A DNA stretch of 60,934 nt from DATHSY01 sp046729855 (GTDB lineage: Bacteria; Actinomycetota; UBA4738; HRBIN12). Location of the stretch: NCBI GenBank assembly GCA_046729855.1, contig JBKPHM010000104.1, positions 1 to 60,934 of the forward strand, in the 5' to 3' direction. The translations under genes and the position numbers were made by a program. The notes under the pieces are model-generated. The model ran no database searches. It saw only the letters and a program-made list of their open reading frames with translations, and was not told where the DNA came from. Shown here piece after piece: positions 24,274-34,900 of the stretch. Within the stretch, counting starts at the first letter, position 1. The number at the start of each line of letters is the position of its first letter.

Positions 24274-25266
24274 GTGGAGCCCGAGCTTCGGATGAGCACG
24301 CCCGGCGGGGCATCGCCCGACGACGGTATGGAGGGTGCCGGCGAGTCGGTCCTCGTCGTCGACGACGACCCCTTCATCGCCCGCCTGCTGGAGATCGAGC
24401 TGCGCGCTGCCGGCTACAACGTCCGCGTGGCCTCGGACGGCGAGATGGCGCTCGGGATCGCCCGTGAGTGGCTCCCGGAACTCGTCCTGGCGGACGTGAT
24501 GATGCCCAACATGGACGGGTTCGAGCTGACGCGGAACCTCCGCCAGGACAGCAAGACCTCCATGGTGAGCGTGATCATGCTGACCGCGCGTGGCCTGTCG
24601 GCCGACAAGCTCGAGGGCTTCTCGGTCGGCGCCGACGACTACATCGTCAAGCCGTTCGACACGCCGGAGCTCCTTGCCCGAATCCGCGGCGTGCTCCGGC
24701 GCTCCAAGGAGATGCGGGCGCAGTCGCCCCTGACCGGTCTGCCGGGGAACGTCCGGATCGAGAACGAGATCGAGACCCGAGTGAAGGCCAGCGGGTCGTT
24801 CGCGATCCTGTACGCCGACATCGACAACTTCAAGTCGTTCAACGACCACTACGGGTTCATGCGCGGCGACGAGGTGATCCAGTGGGCGGCGCGCCTGATC
24901 CAGGACGTGACGCTCGAGGCGGCGGGCCCCGAGGCGTTCGTGGGTCACGTCGGGGGCGACGACTTCGTGGTCGTCTGCCTTGCCGAGCAGGCGGAGGACC
25001 TCGCTCGGCGCCTCATCGCGCGGTTCGACCTCGAGGCGCCTGACCTGTACGACCCCGAGGATCGGGAGCGACGGTGCATCGAGGTCGCCAACCGGCTGGG
25101 CGAGGTTCAGGCGTTCCCGTTGGTGACGATCTCGATCGGTATCGCGACGACGGCCCGACGGGTGTTCTCCCACTACGCGGAGGCGGTCGCCGTCGCGAGC
25201 GAGATGAAGGCGTACACCAAGGCAACCCGCGGCTCCTCCTTCGCGGTCGATCGGCGGAGCCACTGA
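24274..25266 (+). CDS. Response regulator with GGDEF-type domain (GGDDF variant)
   Basis: A protein of about 330 residues, a close tandem paralogue of the preceding regulator. The receiver has VLVVDDDPF, ADVMMPNMDGFEL with the phosphoacceptor Asp, and IVKPFDTPEL. The GGDEF-like domain starts at LTGLPGNVRIE and carries YADIDNFKSF and GHVGGDDFVVV, again with Asp in place of the usual Glu. The same segments are conserved in both copies, so the variant was probably present before the duplication and is under selection. The start is the GTG at 24274 or the ATG at 24292; neither has a clear SD. Confidence 0.83.
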   Translation: MEPELRMSTPGGASPDDGMEGAGESVLVVDDDPFIARLLEIELRAAGYNVRVASDGEMALGIAREWLPELVLADVMMPNMDGFELTRNLRQDSKTSMVSVIMLTARGLSADKLEGFSVGADDYIVKPFDTPELLARIRGVLRRSKEMRAQSPLTGLPGNVRIENEIETRVKASGSFAILYADIDNFKSFNDHYGFMRGDEVIQWAARLIQDVTLEAAGPEAFVGHVGGDDFVVVCLAEQAEDLARRLIARFDLEAPDLYDPEDRERRCIEVANRLGEVQAFPLVTISIGIATTARRVFSHYAEAVAVASEMKAYTKATRGSSFAVDRRSH

Positions 25267-25298
25267 CCGTCCGGGAGCTGCGGCGGCACGCTCGTGCC

Positions 25299-26495
25299 TC
25301 AGGCCGGCCGTGCCGCTCCCGCGACGGTGTCCCCGACGCCCGGTTCCACGAATGCCGGGAACGACAGCACGAACGTGCTCCCGCCGCCCTCTCGCGGCCT
25401 GACGCCGATGCTCCCGCCGTGCGCACGCATGATGCGCTGCGCGAGGTACAGGCCGATCCCGAGCCCCTCGTGCGTCCTGGTGTTGCTGCTGTCGGTCTGC
25501 GTGAAGGCCTGGAAGATCTCCTCTCGCTTGCCCTCCGGGACGCCGGGTCCGCGGTCGGCGACGTGCACCTCGAGGTCGCTCCCCACCTGGCGGAACTCGA
25601 CCTCAACGGGCTCGGGGTCGGGTGAGAACGCGAGCGCGTTCTCAAGGACGACGACGAGGGCGCGCGCCCCGAGGTCGACGTCGGCCCACGCCCGGCGGGC
25701 GAGGTCGGTCGGCTCGCCCGGCAGAACCACCCGCTGCACGTGGTGTGGGAACTCGGCCGCAGCCTGGCGGACAAGGTCGCCGATCACGACCGGCCGCGTC
25801 GACAGCTCGACGCTCTCGCGGTCCAGGCGAGCCGCGGCGGCCAGGTTCCCGATCAGACGCCTGATCCTCCCGCTCGCGCGCGATACCCCGTCCACGAGCT
25901 CGCTCACCTCTTCCTGCCGGAGCTCCGTGGCGTGCTCGGCAACCGTCATCGCGAATCCTTGGATCGTGGTGATCGGTGTGAACAGCTCGTGTGACAGGAT
26001 CTGGATCAGCTCGCTCTTCGTCCGGTTCAGCTCTTGGAGCTCGCGGGTGAGGCTCTCCGAGCGCTCGAGCAGCGTCGCCAGCTCGTGGATCACGTCGGCC
26101 GTGATCTCGACGGACAGGCTTCCCTGTCCTCGCATCGACCGCCGGATCGTGTACAGGATCTCCTCGGCGGCGGTGCCCTTCACGATGTAGCCCACGACGC
26201 CGGCGCGCAGCATCTCCAGCACGGTGCGCCGGTCCTCGTAGGCGGACAGGGCGACGGCGTGGGTCTGCGGCGACTGCTTGCGGATCTCCCGAGCGGCGCG
26301 CGGACCGCCGCCGGCGGGCATCTTCACGTCGAGCAGAGCTACGTCTGGCTTCTCGGCCTTGGCAATGAGGATCGCCTGCTCCGCGTCCGCGGCCGTGCCC
26401 ACGACCTCCATCCCGGGGTCCGACGAGACGAGGTCGGCCATCGCCTCACGGACGGCGGCCTCGTCTTCGGCGATCAGGACCCGGATGCTGGCCAC
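25299..26495 (-). CDS. Receiver-histidine kinase fusion protein (cytoplasmic)
   Basis: A protein of about 398 residues in which a receiver domain comes first (VLIAEDEAAV, LLDVKMPAGG with the phosphoacceptor, YIVKGTAAEEIL). A short coiled coil follows (about residues 150-175). The kinase part has the H-box LSHELFTPIT, the N-box VVLENALAFS and the G-boxes DRGPGVPEG and GLGIGLYLAQ. No membrane helix or PAS domain is visible, so the signal must arrive through the receiver. The receiver closely resembles that of the neighbouring EAL protein. The GTG start at 26495 has GAGGAG four bases upstream. The gene is convergent with the GGDDF regulator pair. Confidence 0.87.
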   Translation of the reverse strand: MASIRVLIAEDEAAVREAMADLVSSDPGMEVVGTAADAEQAILIAKAEKPDVALLDVKMPAGGGPRAAREIRKQSPQTHAVALSAYEDRRTVLEMLRAGVVGYIVKGTAAEEILYTIRRSMRGQGSLSVEITADVIHELATLLERSESLTRELQELNRTKSELIQILSHELFTPITTIQGFAMTVAEHATELRQEEVSELVDGVSRASGRIRRLIGNLAAAARLDRESVELSTRPVVIGDLVRQAAAEFPHHVQRVVLPGEPTDLARRAWADVDLGARALVVVLENALAFSPDPEPVEVEFRQVGSDLEVHVADRGPGVPEGKREEIFQAFTQTDSSNTRTHEGLGIGLYLAQRIMRAHGGSIGVRPREGGGSTFVLSFPAFVEPGVGDTVAGAARPA

Positions 26496-26562
26496 CTGAC
26501 TCCTCGCGCCGGGGGCGAACCCTCTCCCCGGAGCATCGGCGTCCGTGACACAGAGTTGAGCC

Positions 26563-27747
26563 TCAGCGCATCCCCGCACCCGAGGGGCCGAGGGCGCCGG
26601 CCGGCGCGGGTCGTGCCAGGAAGAACCCCTGGGCGAACCGGACACCGAGCTCTTGGAGCGTGTCGACCTCGGCCTGCGTCTCGACCCCCTCGGCGACGAT
26701 GTCCATCGCCATCTCCTCGGCGAACGAGCTGATCGACGCCGTCAATGCCCGGCGCCCGCGATCCGCGTCGATCCGCCTCGTCAGGCTGATGTCCACCTTG
26801 ATGATGTCGGGGTCCAGCAGGAGCGCGTGCCGCAGACTCGCGAAGCCCGCTCCGGCGTCGTCGATCGCCGTGCGGGCTCCGCGCGCCCGCAACTCCTTCA
26901 GGGCGGTGAGGAGCTCGCCGTAGTCCTCGATGGCCTCGTGCTCGGTGATCTCGACCACGATGCGATCCAGCGGGCCGTCCCCGAGCGTCTCGAGCAGCCG
27001 CGGCGACGCCGCGGTGCGGTGCGAGAGGTTCAGCGACAGGTACCCGTCAGCGGGCAGCGCGATCATCTCTCGCAGCGCCATCCGGACGGCGAGCAGCTCC
27101 AGATCGAGTCCCAGCCCGAGGTCCGCCGCCTCGCGGAACCACACGTCCGGCGTCCGGGGCGGCGCCCCGTCAAACCGGGACAACGCCTCGAACCCGACGA
27201 CGCGGCGATCGTCCATCCGGAAGATCGGCTGGAAGACGATCGCGAGGTCCTCGCCGGCGATCGCCCGTTGGATCCGCTCGGTCTTGGCGCGGCGTTCCGT
27301 GGTGCGGCCCTCCTCTCGGCGGAGCTGGGTCGTGAGCTCGTGGACCACGCTCGCCATGACCTCCGTCGAGACGCTCGTCTGTCCCTGAACCGCGCGCTTG
27401 ATCGCGCCGATGATCTCCTCGGACGCCGTGCCCTTGACCAGGTATCCGTCGGCGCCGGCGCCGAGCATCTGCAGCACGGTGTTGCGGTCCTCGTACGCCG
27501 AGAGCGCGATCACGCGCGTCTGCGGCGAAACCCGACCGATCTCGCGGGCCGCGCGTGCGCCGCCGCCAGGCATCTTGACGTCGACGAGGGCGACGTCGGG
27601 CAGGAGCGCCCGGGCCAGCTCGGCCGCCTGGTCGGCGTCGGCAGCGGCGCCCACCACGTCGAGCGATTCCTCGGACCGGATCAGCTCGGCGAGGGCAGCG
27701 CGGACCTCCGGCTCGTCGTCGGCGATCAGGACGCTGATCCGTTGCAC
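26563..27747 (-). CDS. Response regulator with EAL domain (c-di-GMP phosphodiesterase)
   Basis: A 394-residue protein with a receiver (VLIADDEPEV, VDVKMPGGGA, YLVKGTASEEI), a short linker and an EAL domain. All the catalytic landmarks are present: EAL in GFEALSRF, the Asn in LSLNLSH, EITEHEA, the Asp pair in AIDDAGAGF, KVD, AEGVET and the Gln of AQGFFLARP. It is therefore probably an active enzyme that degrades cyclic di-GMP. The GTG start follows TACGAT by six bases (leaderless). The receiver is a paralogue of the one in the histidine kinase gene, which suggests that a duplicated receiver was joined to different outputs. Confidence 0.9.
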   Translation of the reverse strand: MQRISVLIADDEPEVRAALAELIRSEESLDVVGAAADADQAAELARALLPDVALVDVKMPGGGARAAREIGRVSPQTRVIALSAYEDRNTVLQMLGAGADGYLVKGTASEEIIGAIKRAVQGQTSVSTEVMASVVHELTTQLRREEGRTTERRAKTERIQRAIAGEDLAIVFQPIFRMDDRRVVGFEALSRFDGAPPRTPDVWFREAADLGLGLDLELLAVRMALREMIALPADGYLSLNLSHRTAASPRLLETLGDGPLDRIVVEITEHEAIEDYGELLTALKELRARGARTAIDDAGAGFASLRHALLLDPDIIKVDISLTRRIDADRGRRALTASISSFAEEMAMDIVAEGVETQAEVDTLQELGVRFAQGFFLARPAPAGALGPSGAGMR

Positions 27748-27753
27748 GCGCGA

Positions 27754-27759
27754 ATCGTA
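27754..27759 (-). promoter_or_regulatory. -10 box of the EAL-domain regulator gene
   Basis: TACGAT ends six bases before the GTG at 27747, consistent with a leaderless transcript. Confidence 0.5.
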
Positions 27760-27836
27760 TCGACACGTCCCCCGGCGGAGGCATGACCCGCTGGGATGAA
27801 CGTGGGGCCGTCGAGGGGGCCGAACGGGGGTCCGAC

Positions 27837-27842
27837 TATCAT
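27837..27842 (+). promoter_or_regulatory. -10 box of hutU
   Basis: TATCAT lies inside a short dyad, TCCGA-N6-TCGGA, and would give a start point near 27849 and a leader of about 25 bases before the hutU ATG. GAGGGGG provides a weak SD. Confidence 0.45.
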
Positions 27843-27873
27843 CGGAGCGACGGCTGAGGGGGTCCCGACCGAC

Positions 27874-29522
<1,649 letters not shown>

Positions 29523-29526
<4 letters not shown>

Positions 29527-30317
29527 CGCCCCTCAGCCGGGTCGGGCCGGGTCTCGTCGCACTTTGGCTCGTCGCCGCGTGCTCCGGAGCTGCCCCGCGA
29601 TCGGACGTCTCCCCGGACGCGACGCGGACCACGGCGACCGAAGGCGAGAACACGAGCCCGACCGCTGACGCTGTCGCCGGTCCGTGCGACAACGCGTACC
29701 TCCCGGTGGCCGAGGGGAACTCGTGGACCTACGAGCTGAGCGAGCCCGCCGGCACGATGTACACCGACACCATCACGGAGGTCGCGGGGAGCGGGTTCAC
29801 CGTCACCACGGAGTTCGAGGAGCTCACGAAGCGGACCAAGTGGTCGTGCAGCGACGACGGGGTCACCGCGCTCATGTACGGGACCGGACCGGCGGCGAGT
29901 CTGTCCGTCGGCGGCCTCGCGGCGGACTTCGCGACGACGGACGTGACCGGTGTGACCCTGCCGAGCGACGTCTCGACGGGCGACCGGTGGCGGCAGACGT
30001 TCGACATCGCCGGACGGCTCGACGCGGCCGGTGTCCGGACCAAGGTCACGGGCTCGGTCGACTACGTGCTGCATGCGGGCGACGTCCAGACCGTCGAGGT
30101 GCCCGCGGGGACGTTCGAGGCGATCGCGATCGACACCGACGTCACGCTCGACCTGACGCCCTCGACGGGCGGCGTGGGGATCCCGCTCACGCTGCACCTC
30201 GACGGCGTGCAGTGGTTCGCCGAGGACGTCGGGCTGGTCCGTTCGGAGAGCGAGGGCGACTTCTTCGGCGCCTCGTTCTCGTCGGTCGCCGAGCTCACGT
30301 CGTACGACGTCGGGTAG
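29523..30317 (+). CDS. Secreted lipoprotein of unknown function
   Basis: A 264-residue lipoprotein with the lipobox LVAAC about residue 20, then a Thr/Ser/Glu-rich linker. The folded part begins with the YLPVAEGNSWTYEL motif of a widespread strand-rich secreted family. The segment TVEVPAGTFEAIAIDTDV and the ending WFAEDVGLVRSESEG resemble the repeating hairpins seen in that group. No catalytic motif is visible. The start GTG at 29523 overlaps the hutU stop codon by four bases, so both are translated from one message. A link to histidine use is not shown. Confidence 0.8.
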
Positions 30318-30323
30318 CGACCC

Positions 30324-30794
30324 TCAGCGGCGACCGTCGCCCTCGGCGCGATCGATCGCGTACTCGGGGGTCGTGCGGAAGACCAGGTAGTCGGCGGCCG
30401 CCCACAGCGTCTTCGAGAAGGGGTACCAGATCAGAGGGAAGATCGCGACGACGACGATCGACGCGATCGTCAGTTGGGCGACATGGACGTCCGGGAGGTC
30501 GACCACCAGCCACACGACGAGCAGCACGATCCACACCAACGTCGTGACGCCGTAGTTGATGACCATCGCGCCAAGGAACCCGCCCTCCTCGCGCTCGAGC
30601 CGCAGCCGACACCGCGGACAGCGGTCCCGGATCCTCAGCCACCGCTGGAACAGTCGGCCGGAGCCGCATCGCGGACACCGGCGAACCGCGCCATGAAGGA
30701 GCGCCTGGATCGCCCCGGGCTCGCTCGACGCATGCGGCACCGCGGGCGGGCCGGGTCGGGCGTCGCGATCGAGATCGTCGTAGGGGCTCGACAC
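30324..30794 (-). CDS. DUF983 family membrane protein
   Basis: A 156-residue protein. A zinc-ribbon-like cysteine pair (RRCPRCGSGRLF) is followed by CPRCRLRLEREEGGFLGAM and two membrane helices (about 80-100 and 107-128). The cysteine pairs and the EREEGGF motif are characteristic of DUF983. The family's role is unknown; some members are encoded near cytochrome oxidase genes, which is not the case here. The GTG at 30794 lies nine bases after TAGGGT. It is divergent from hutH with only 43 bases between the starts. Confidence 0.82.
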   Translation of the reverse strand: MSSPYDDLDRDARPGPPAVPHASSEPGAIQALLHGAVRRCPRCGSGRLFQRWLRIRDRCPRCRLRLEREEGGFLGAMVINYGVTTLVWIVLLVVWLVVDLPDVHVAQLTIASIVVVAIFPLIWYPFSKTLWAAADYLVFRTTPEYAIDRAEGDGRR

Positions 30795-30803
30795 CGCGAG
30801 GCA

Positions 30804-30829
30804 ACCCTATCCGCACTTCGCTGTAGCCT
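30804..30829. promoter_or_regulatory. Divergent -10 boxes for the DUF983 gene and hutH
   Basis: Minus-strand TAGGGT (30809-30804) lies nine bases before the GTG at 30794. Plus-strand TAGCCT (30824-30829) lies eight bases before the hutH GTG at 30838. Confidence 0.5.
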
Positions 30830-30837
30830 TTGCCTCC

Positions 30838-32367
30838 GTGACCGTGCGGATCGGTGAGCGGATCTCGCTCGACGACGTCGTCGCGGTCGGATCGGGAGCC
30901 TCCGTCGAGCTGCCCGACTCTGCGGGGCGGCGGATCCGCGCCTCGCGTGAGGTCGTCGAGCGGACGATCAGGAGCGGCGCCACGGTGTACGGCGTCACAA
31001 CTGGGTTCGGCAGCCTCGCCGACGTCCGAATCGAGCCCGAGCAGGCCAACGACCTGCAGCACGCGATCGTCCGCTCGCACGCGACCGCCGTCGGCGCCCA
31101 TCTCTCGCGCGCGGAGGCACGCGCGATGTTGCTGCTACGCGCGCACGTCCTCGCGCTCGGCCATTCGGGCGTGCGCGTCGAGATCGTCGAGCGGATGGTC
31201 GAGATGCTCAACCGCGACGTGATCCCGGCCGTCCCGGAGCAGGGATCGCTCGGCGCGTCCGGCGATCTCGCGCCCCTCGCGTCGCTCGCTCTCCCGTTGA
31301 TCGGGGAGGGTCGCGTATTCGACCCCGAGGGTGGCGCGGTGGACGCGGGGCCGGCACTGCGTCGGGCCGGGCTGGAGCCGCTCACACTCAGTGCCAAGGA
31401 GGGCCTCGCGCTCGTCAACGGGACGCAGGGGATGCTCGCGGTCGGGATCCTCGCCGCAATGCGGGCGCGTTCCCTGACCGCCGTCGCAGACGTGGCCGCC
31501 GCGATGACGATCGAGGCGGCGCTCGGCACCGACCGGCCGTTCGACGAGCGGCTGCACCGGCTGAGGCCCCACGCCGGACAGGCGGCCTCCGCCGCGAACC
31601 TGCGCGCATTGCTCGCCGGCAGCATGATCACGGCGTCGCACCGCGAGAGCGAGCACCTGGTGCAGGACGCGTACTCCCTGCGGTGCGCGCCACAGGTGCA
31701 CGGAGCGACCCGCGACGTCCTGCGGTTCGCGACCGGCGTTCTCGAGGTGGAGACCGGCTCCGTGTCGGACAACCCGATCGTGCTGCCCGACGCCGGCGAT
31801 GTGGTCTCGGGCGGCAACTTCCACGGGCAGCCGGTCGCGGTCGCGCTCGACGCGCTCGCGCTCTCCGTGGTGCCGCTCGCGAGCATCTCAGAGCGTCGGC
31901 TGTTTCGGCTCCTTGACCCGCGTTCGAACAACGGGTTGCCCGCGTTCCTCGTGCATGCGAGCGGCCTGAACTCCGGACTGATGCTCGTGCAGTACACGGC
32001 AGCGTCGCTCGTTTCGGAGATGAAGACGCTGGCGCATCCGGCCTCCGTGGACTCGATCCCGTCGTCCGCGGGCCAGGAGGATCACGTCAGCATGGGGATG
32101 ACCTCGGCGCGTCACGCCCGCGACGTCGTCGCCGGAGCCGAGGTCGTGGTGGCGCTCGAGATCCTGGCGGCGGCGCAGGGCCTTGACCTCCGTGCGCCGC
32201 TCCGGCCGGCGGCGGGGACGGGCGCCGGGCTTCAGGCGGTCCGCGACGTGGTCAAGCCGCTCGAGGTCGACCGCGAGCTCGGGCCGGATATCGCGGCCGT
32301 GACCGCGGCGGTGCGCGAGGGGACGATCGTCGGTGCGGTTGAGGCCGCTATCGGTCCGCTCGGGTAG
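30838..32367 (+). CDS. hutH: Histidine ammonia-lyase
   Basis: A 509-residue enzyme of the aromatic ammonia-lyase family that converts histidine to urocanate and ammonia. Ala140-Ser141-Gly142 in GSLGASGDLAPLASL form the MIO prosthetic group. Other landmarks are YGVTTGFG, NGTQGMLAVG, QDAYSLRCAPQVHG and the FSVSDNPIV-like SDNPIVLPDAG segment. Histidine rather than phenylalanine or tyrosine specificity is supported by the linked hutU and hutI. The GTG start at 30838 follows TAGCCT by eight bases. It is convergent with the L,D-transpeptidase gene. Confidence 0.95.
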   Translation: MTVRIGERISLDDVVAVGSGASVELPDSAGRRIRASREVVERTIRSGATVYGVTTGFGSLADVRIEPEQANDLQHAIVRSHATAVGAHLSRAEARAMLLLRAHVLALGHSGVRVEIVERMVEMLNRDVIPAVPEQGSLGASGDLAPLASLALPLIGEGRVFDPEGGAVDAGPALRRAGLEPLTLSAKEGLALVNGTQGMLAVGILAAMRARSLTAVADVAAAMTIEAALGTDRPFDERLHRLRPHAGQAASAANLRALLAGSMITASHRESEHLVQDAYSLRCAPQVHGATRDVLRFATGVLEVETGSVSDNPIVLPDAGDVVSGGNFHGQPVAVALDALALSVVPLASISERRLFRLLDPRSNNGLPAFLVHASGLNSGLMLVQYTAASLVSEMKTLAHPASVDSIPSSAGQEDHVSMGMTSARHARDVVAGAEVVVALEILAAAQGLDLRAPLRPAAGTGAGLQAVRDVVKPLEVDRELGPDIAAVTAAVREGTIVGAVEAAIGPLG

Positions 32368-32400
32368 GAAAAGCCGCAGCGGTCGCCGGCGTCCGCGGGG

Positions 32401-33567
32401 CTAGTGGTGGACCTTCACCGGCGTGCCGACCGGCGTGATCGCGAAGATCCACTTCGCGTGCCAGTACGGAACGCGGACGCACCCGTGGCTCGCGGGGTAC
32501 GACGGGACCTCCGGCCAGCCGTGGATCGCGCGCTGGCCGTCGAAGAAGCTCGCGTAGTACAGGCCCTTCGACGTGTACCCGGGCACCTTGTACCGGATCC
32601 GGAAGAGCCCGTCCCGGGTGGGCGTGCTCGACTTGCCGGTCGACACGTGGACGATGCCGGTCACCACGCGGTCGTCGACGATGTAGAGCACCTGGCGCGA
32701 CTGATCGACCTCGACGTGGAACGCGCGCCGGTCGAGCACCGGCCGCGGCACGATCGGGTCGGCCAGCCGCCGCCAGACGGCCTCGTCGACGGTGCCGGTT
32801 CTGGTCATCCGCTGCACCTTGCGGAACGCCATCACGGCGTCGGCGGTCCGGAAGTCGAATGCCCGGTCGACACCGACGAGGCGATAGTTGAGCTCGACGA
32901 GCCGGCGTTCGAGCAGCCGGACGTAGACGCCCTTCGAGCCCTCACGCAGCGACGGCAACCGCGTCGTGCGGGCACCGCTCACGTCCGTCCCCGTGAGGTG
33001 ATCGTTGTCGGCGAACCGCGCGCGGACCCGGTACGTCCCTGGCGAGGTGATCTCGAACGATGCCGAGAACCCGCCAGCCGTCCCGATCGACGCAGAGCGT
33101 CGGGCCAGCACCCTGCCGCCGCGGATCAGCCGGACCTGGACCGTGTCGCCGGGATGGAGCGGCCGAACGGTTCCGCGCGCGACCGCGTGGTCGAACAGCC
33201 GGACGGCGCCAAGAGAGACGTCCACGACCGCGCGCACGCCGACCGAGACCGGTTCGCTCGTCGCCGTCCCCCACACCGCGTGCAGGACGACGTTGGTGCG
33301 CGGCTCGAACGTGACCGAGTAGTTGCCGGCAGACCCGGTCGTCGCCGTCGCGACCGTCGCGTCCGCGTCCGTCCGGATCTCGACCCTCTGGCCACGCGAC
33401 GCTGGGTCGATGCTGCCCGACAGCGTCACGGACCGTCCGAAGGCGACCGTGCGTGGGGTGGCCTCGAGCGTCACGGTGTCGGCGGCCTGCGCCTCCGCCG
33501 CCGGCGCGCCCAGCCCGAGCGCGACCACGCCGATGGCGCCCGTGAGCGCGAGCGTCCGGACCCTCAT
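32401..33567 (-). CDS. L,D-transpeptidase (YkuD) with peptidoglycan-binding domain
   Basis: A 388-residue exported enzyme. A signal peptide ends at about AEAQAAD. Two strand-rich repeat regions follow (about 30-215), then a peptidoglycan-binding domain (LREGSKGVYVRLLERRLVEL..., about 220-285), then the YkuD catalytic domain with the nucleophile in PASHGCVRVPYWHAKWI. Family enzymes cross-link peptidoglycan peptides in 3-3 fashion. The ATG at 33567 overlaps the hutI stop by four bases (ATGA), an odd pairing of cell-wall and histidine genes. The long N-terminal region could be a spacer through the wall. Confidence 0.9.
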   Translation of the reverse strand: MRVRTLALTGAIGVVALGLGAPAAEAQAADTVTLEATPRTVAFGRSVTLSGSIDPASRGQRVEIRTDADATVATATTGSAGNYSVTFEPRTNVVLHAVWGTATSEPVSVGVRAVVDVSLGAVRLFDHAVARGTVRPLHPGDTVQVRLIRGGRVLARRSASIGTAGGFSASFEITSPGTYRVRARFADNDHLTGTDVSGARTTRLPSLREGSKGVYVRLLERRLVELNYRLVGVDRAFDFRTADAVMAFRKVQRMTRTGTVDEAVWRRLADPIVPRPVLDRRAFHVEVDQSRQVLYIVDDRVVTGIVHVSTGKSSTPTRDGLFRIRYKVPGYTSKGLYYASFFDGQRAIHGWPEVPSYPASHGCVRVPYWHAKWIFAITPVGTPVKVHH

Positions 33568-34748
33568 CGTCCGCCCGCCTCTCGCCCGGCGATGTAGGTG
33601 CGCAGCACCGGGTCGTGGCCCGGCCGGTACGGCACATCCTGCACCTCTCGCTCCAGCACGACGACGTCGGCGCGCGCACCCGGCGCAAGCGAGCTGGGCG
33701 CCTCGTCGGATCGGAGCGCCGCGGCCCCGCCGACCGTCGCCGCCGTCAGCGCCTCGTGCGGCGTGAGGCGGTACGTGATGCACGCGAAGGCGATCGCCTC
33801 GGGCATGGAGCAGACCGCCGACGTCCCGGGGTTGAAGTCGGTCGCGAGCGCGACCCGCACCCCGGCGTCCAGCAGCGCCCGCGCGGGTGCCGGAGGCAGA
33901 CCGAGCGAGAACGAAGACGTCGGAAGGAGGACGGCCACCGTACCCGTATCGGCAAGCAACTCGATCGCCTCAAGGTCCAGGTGGTTGAGGTGGTCGACGC
34001 TCCGAGCGCCGAGCCGCGCGGCCGCCGCGGCGGATCCGGTCGCCCCGAGCTGCTCGGCGTGGCACCGCAACGGCAGCCCCGCCGCGCGCGTCGCCGCGGC
34101 CACGGCTTCGAGATCCGCGACCGAGAACGCGATGTCCTCCACGTAGACGTCGACCGCATCGACGAGCCCCTCGGCCGCCGCTGCCGGGATCAGCTCGTCA
34201 CACGCGATCCGGACCCAGTCTGCCCGCGCGATCTCCGGAGGCACGGCGTGGCACGCAAGGAGCGTGACGGTACAGGCCTGCTCGACCTCGGACGCCAGCC
34301 TCCGCGCGAGCCGGGCCTGGCGCAGTTCGGCCTCGACGCTGAGCCCGTAGCCGGTCTTCAGCTCGACCGCCGTCGTCCCGTGGCTGGCCATCTCCGCGAC
34401 GAGTGGCCGGCAGAAGCCGAGCACCTCTTCGTCCGAGGCCGCCGCCAGGAGCGCGGCGCTGCGCGCGATCCCGCCTTCGCCGTGGAGCTCACGGTACGAG
34501 CGCCCGGTCAGGCGGGCCTCGAACTCATCCGAGCGCCACCCGAAGAACGGCAGGTGGGTGTGGCAGTCGACGAAGCCCGGCACGATCGTCGATCCGGGGA
34601 ACACCTGGGGCTCGGCCGCGTCCGAGGGCAGCTCGTCGGCAGGCCCGACGTAGGCGATCTCGCCGTCGCGCCACGCCACGGCTCCCTGACGAACCACCCG
34701 CGGTCGGCGGGGTCGGTCCGGCTCCGGAATCACCACGGCCGCCGCCAC
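33564..34748 (-). CDS. hutI: Imidazolonepropionase
   Basis: A 394-residue amidohydrolase that opens 4-imidazolone-5-propionate to N-formiminoglutamate. The metal-site motif is VDCHTHLPFFG; other landmarks are ELKTGYGLSVEAELR, CHAVPPE, SVDHLNHL and ATDFNPGTS. The start is the GTG at 34748 with GGAGCC just upstream, or the GTG at 34781, 11 codons earlier; the choice is uncertain. With hutU and hutH it covers histidine to formiminoglutamate; the next step (hutG or hutF) is not in the window. Its stop overlaps the L,D-transpeptidase start. Confidence 0.92.
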   Translation of the reverse strand: MAAAVVIPEPDRPRRPRVVRQGAVAWRDGEIAYVGPADELPSDAAEPQVFPGSTIVPGFVDCHTHLPFFGWRSDEFEARLTGRSYRELHGEGGIARSAALLAAASDEEVLGFCRPLVAEMASHGTTAVELKTGYGLSVEAELRQARLARRLASEVEQACTVTLLACHAVPPEIARADWVRIACDELIPAAAAEGLVDAVDVYVEDIAFSVADLEAVAAATRAAGLPLRCHAEQLGATGSAAAAARLGARSVDHLNHLDLEAIELLADTGTVAVLLPTSSFSLGLPPAPARALLDAGVRVALATDFNPGTSAVCSMPEAIAFACITYRLTPHEALTAATVGGAAALRSDEAPSSLAPGARADVVVLEREVQDVPYRPGHDPVLRTYIAGREAGGR

Positions 34749-34900
34749 GACGGCTCCGGTTCGATCGGTCGTGTGCGTCACGCCCGTATCGAACGGGACG
34801 AACCGCCTCCGGCGCAAGGGACGGGCGGCTTCCGCATGGCCGTTCGGCACCCCGAGCGAACAGGGTTTGAGCATCTCGTCCGGCGCGGACGCTCGCGGTC

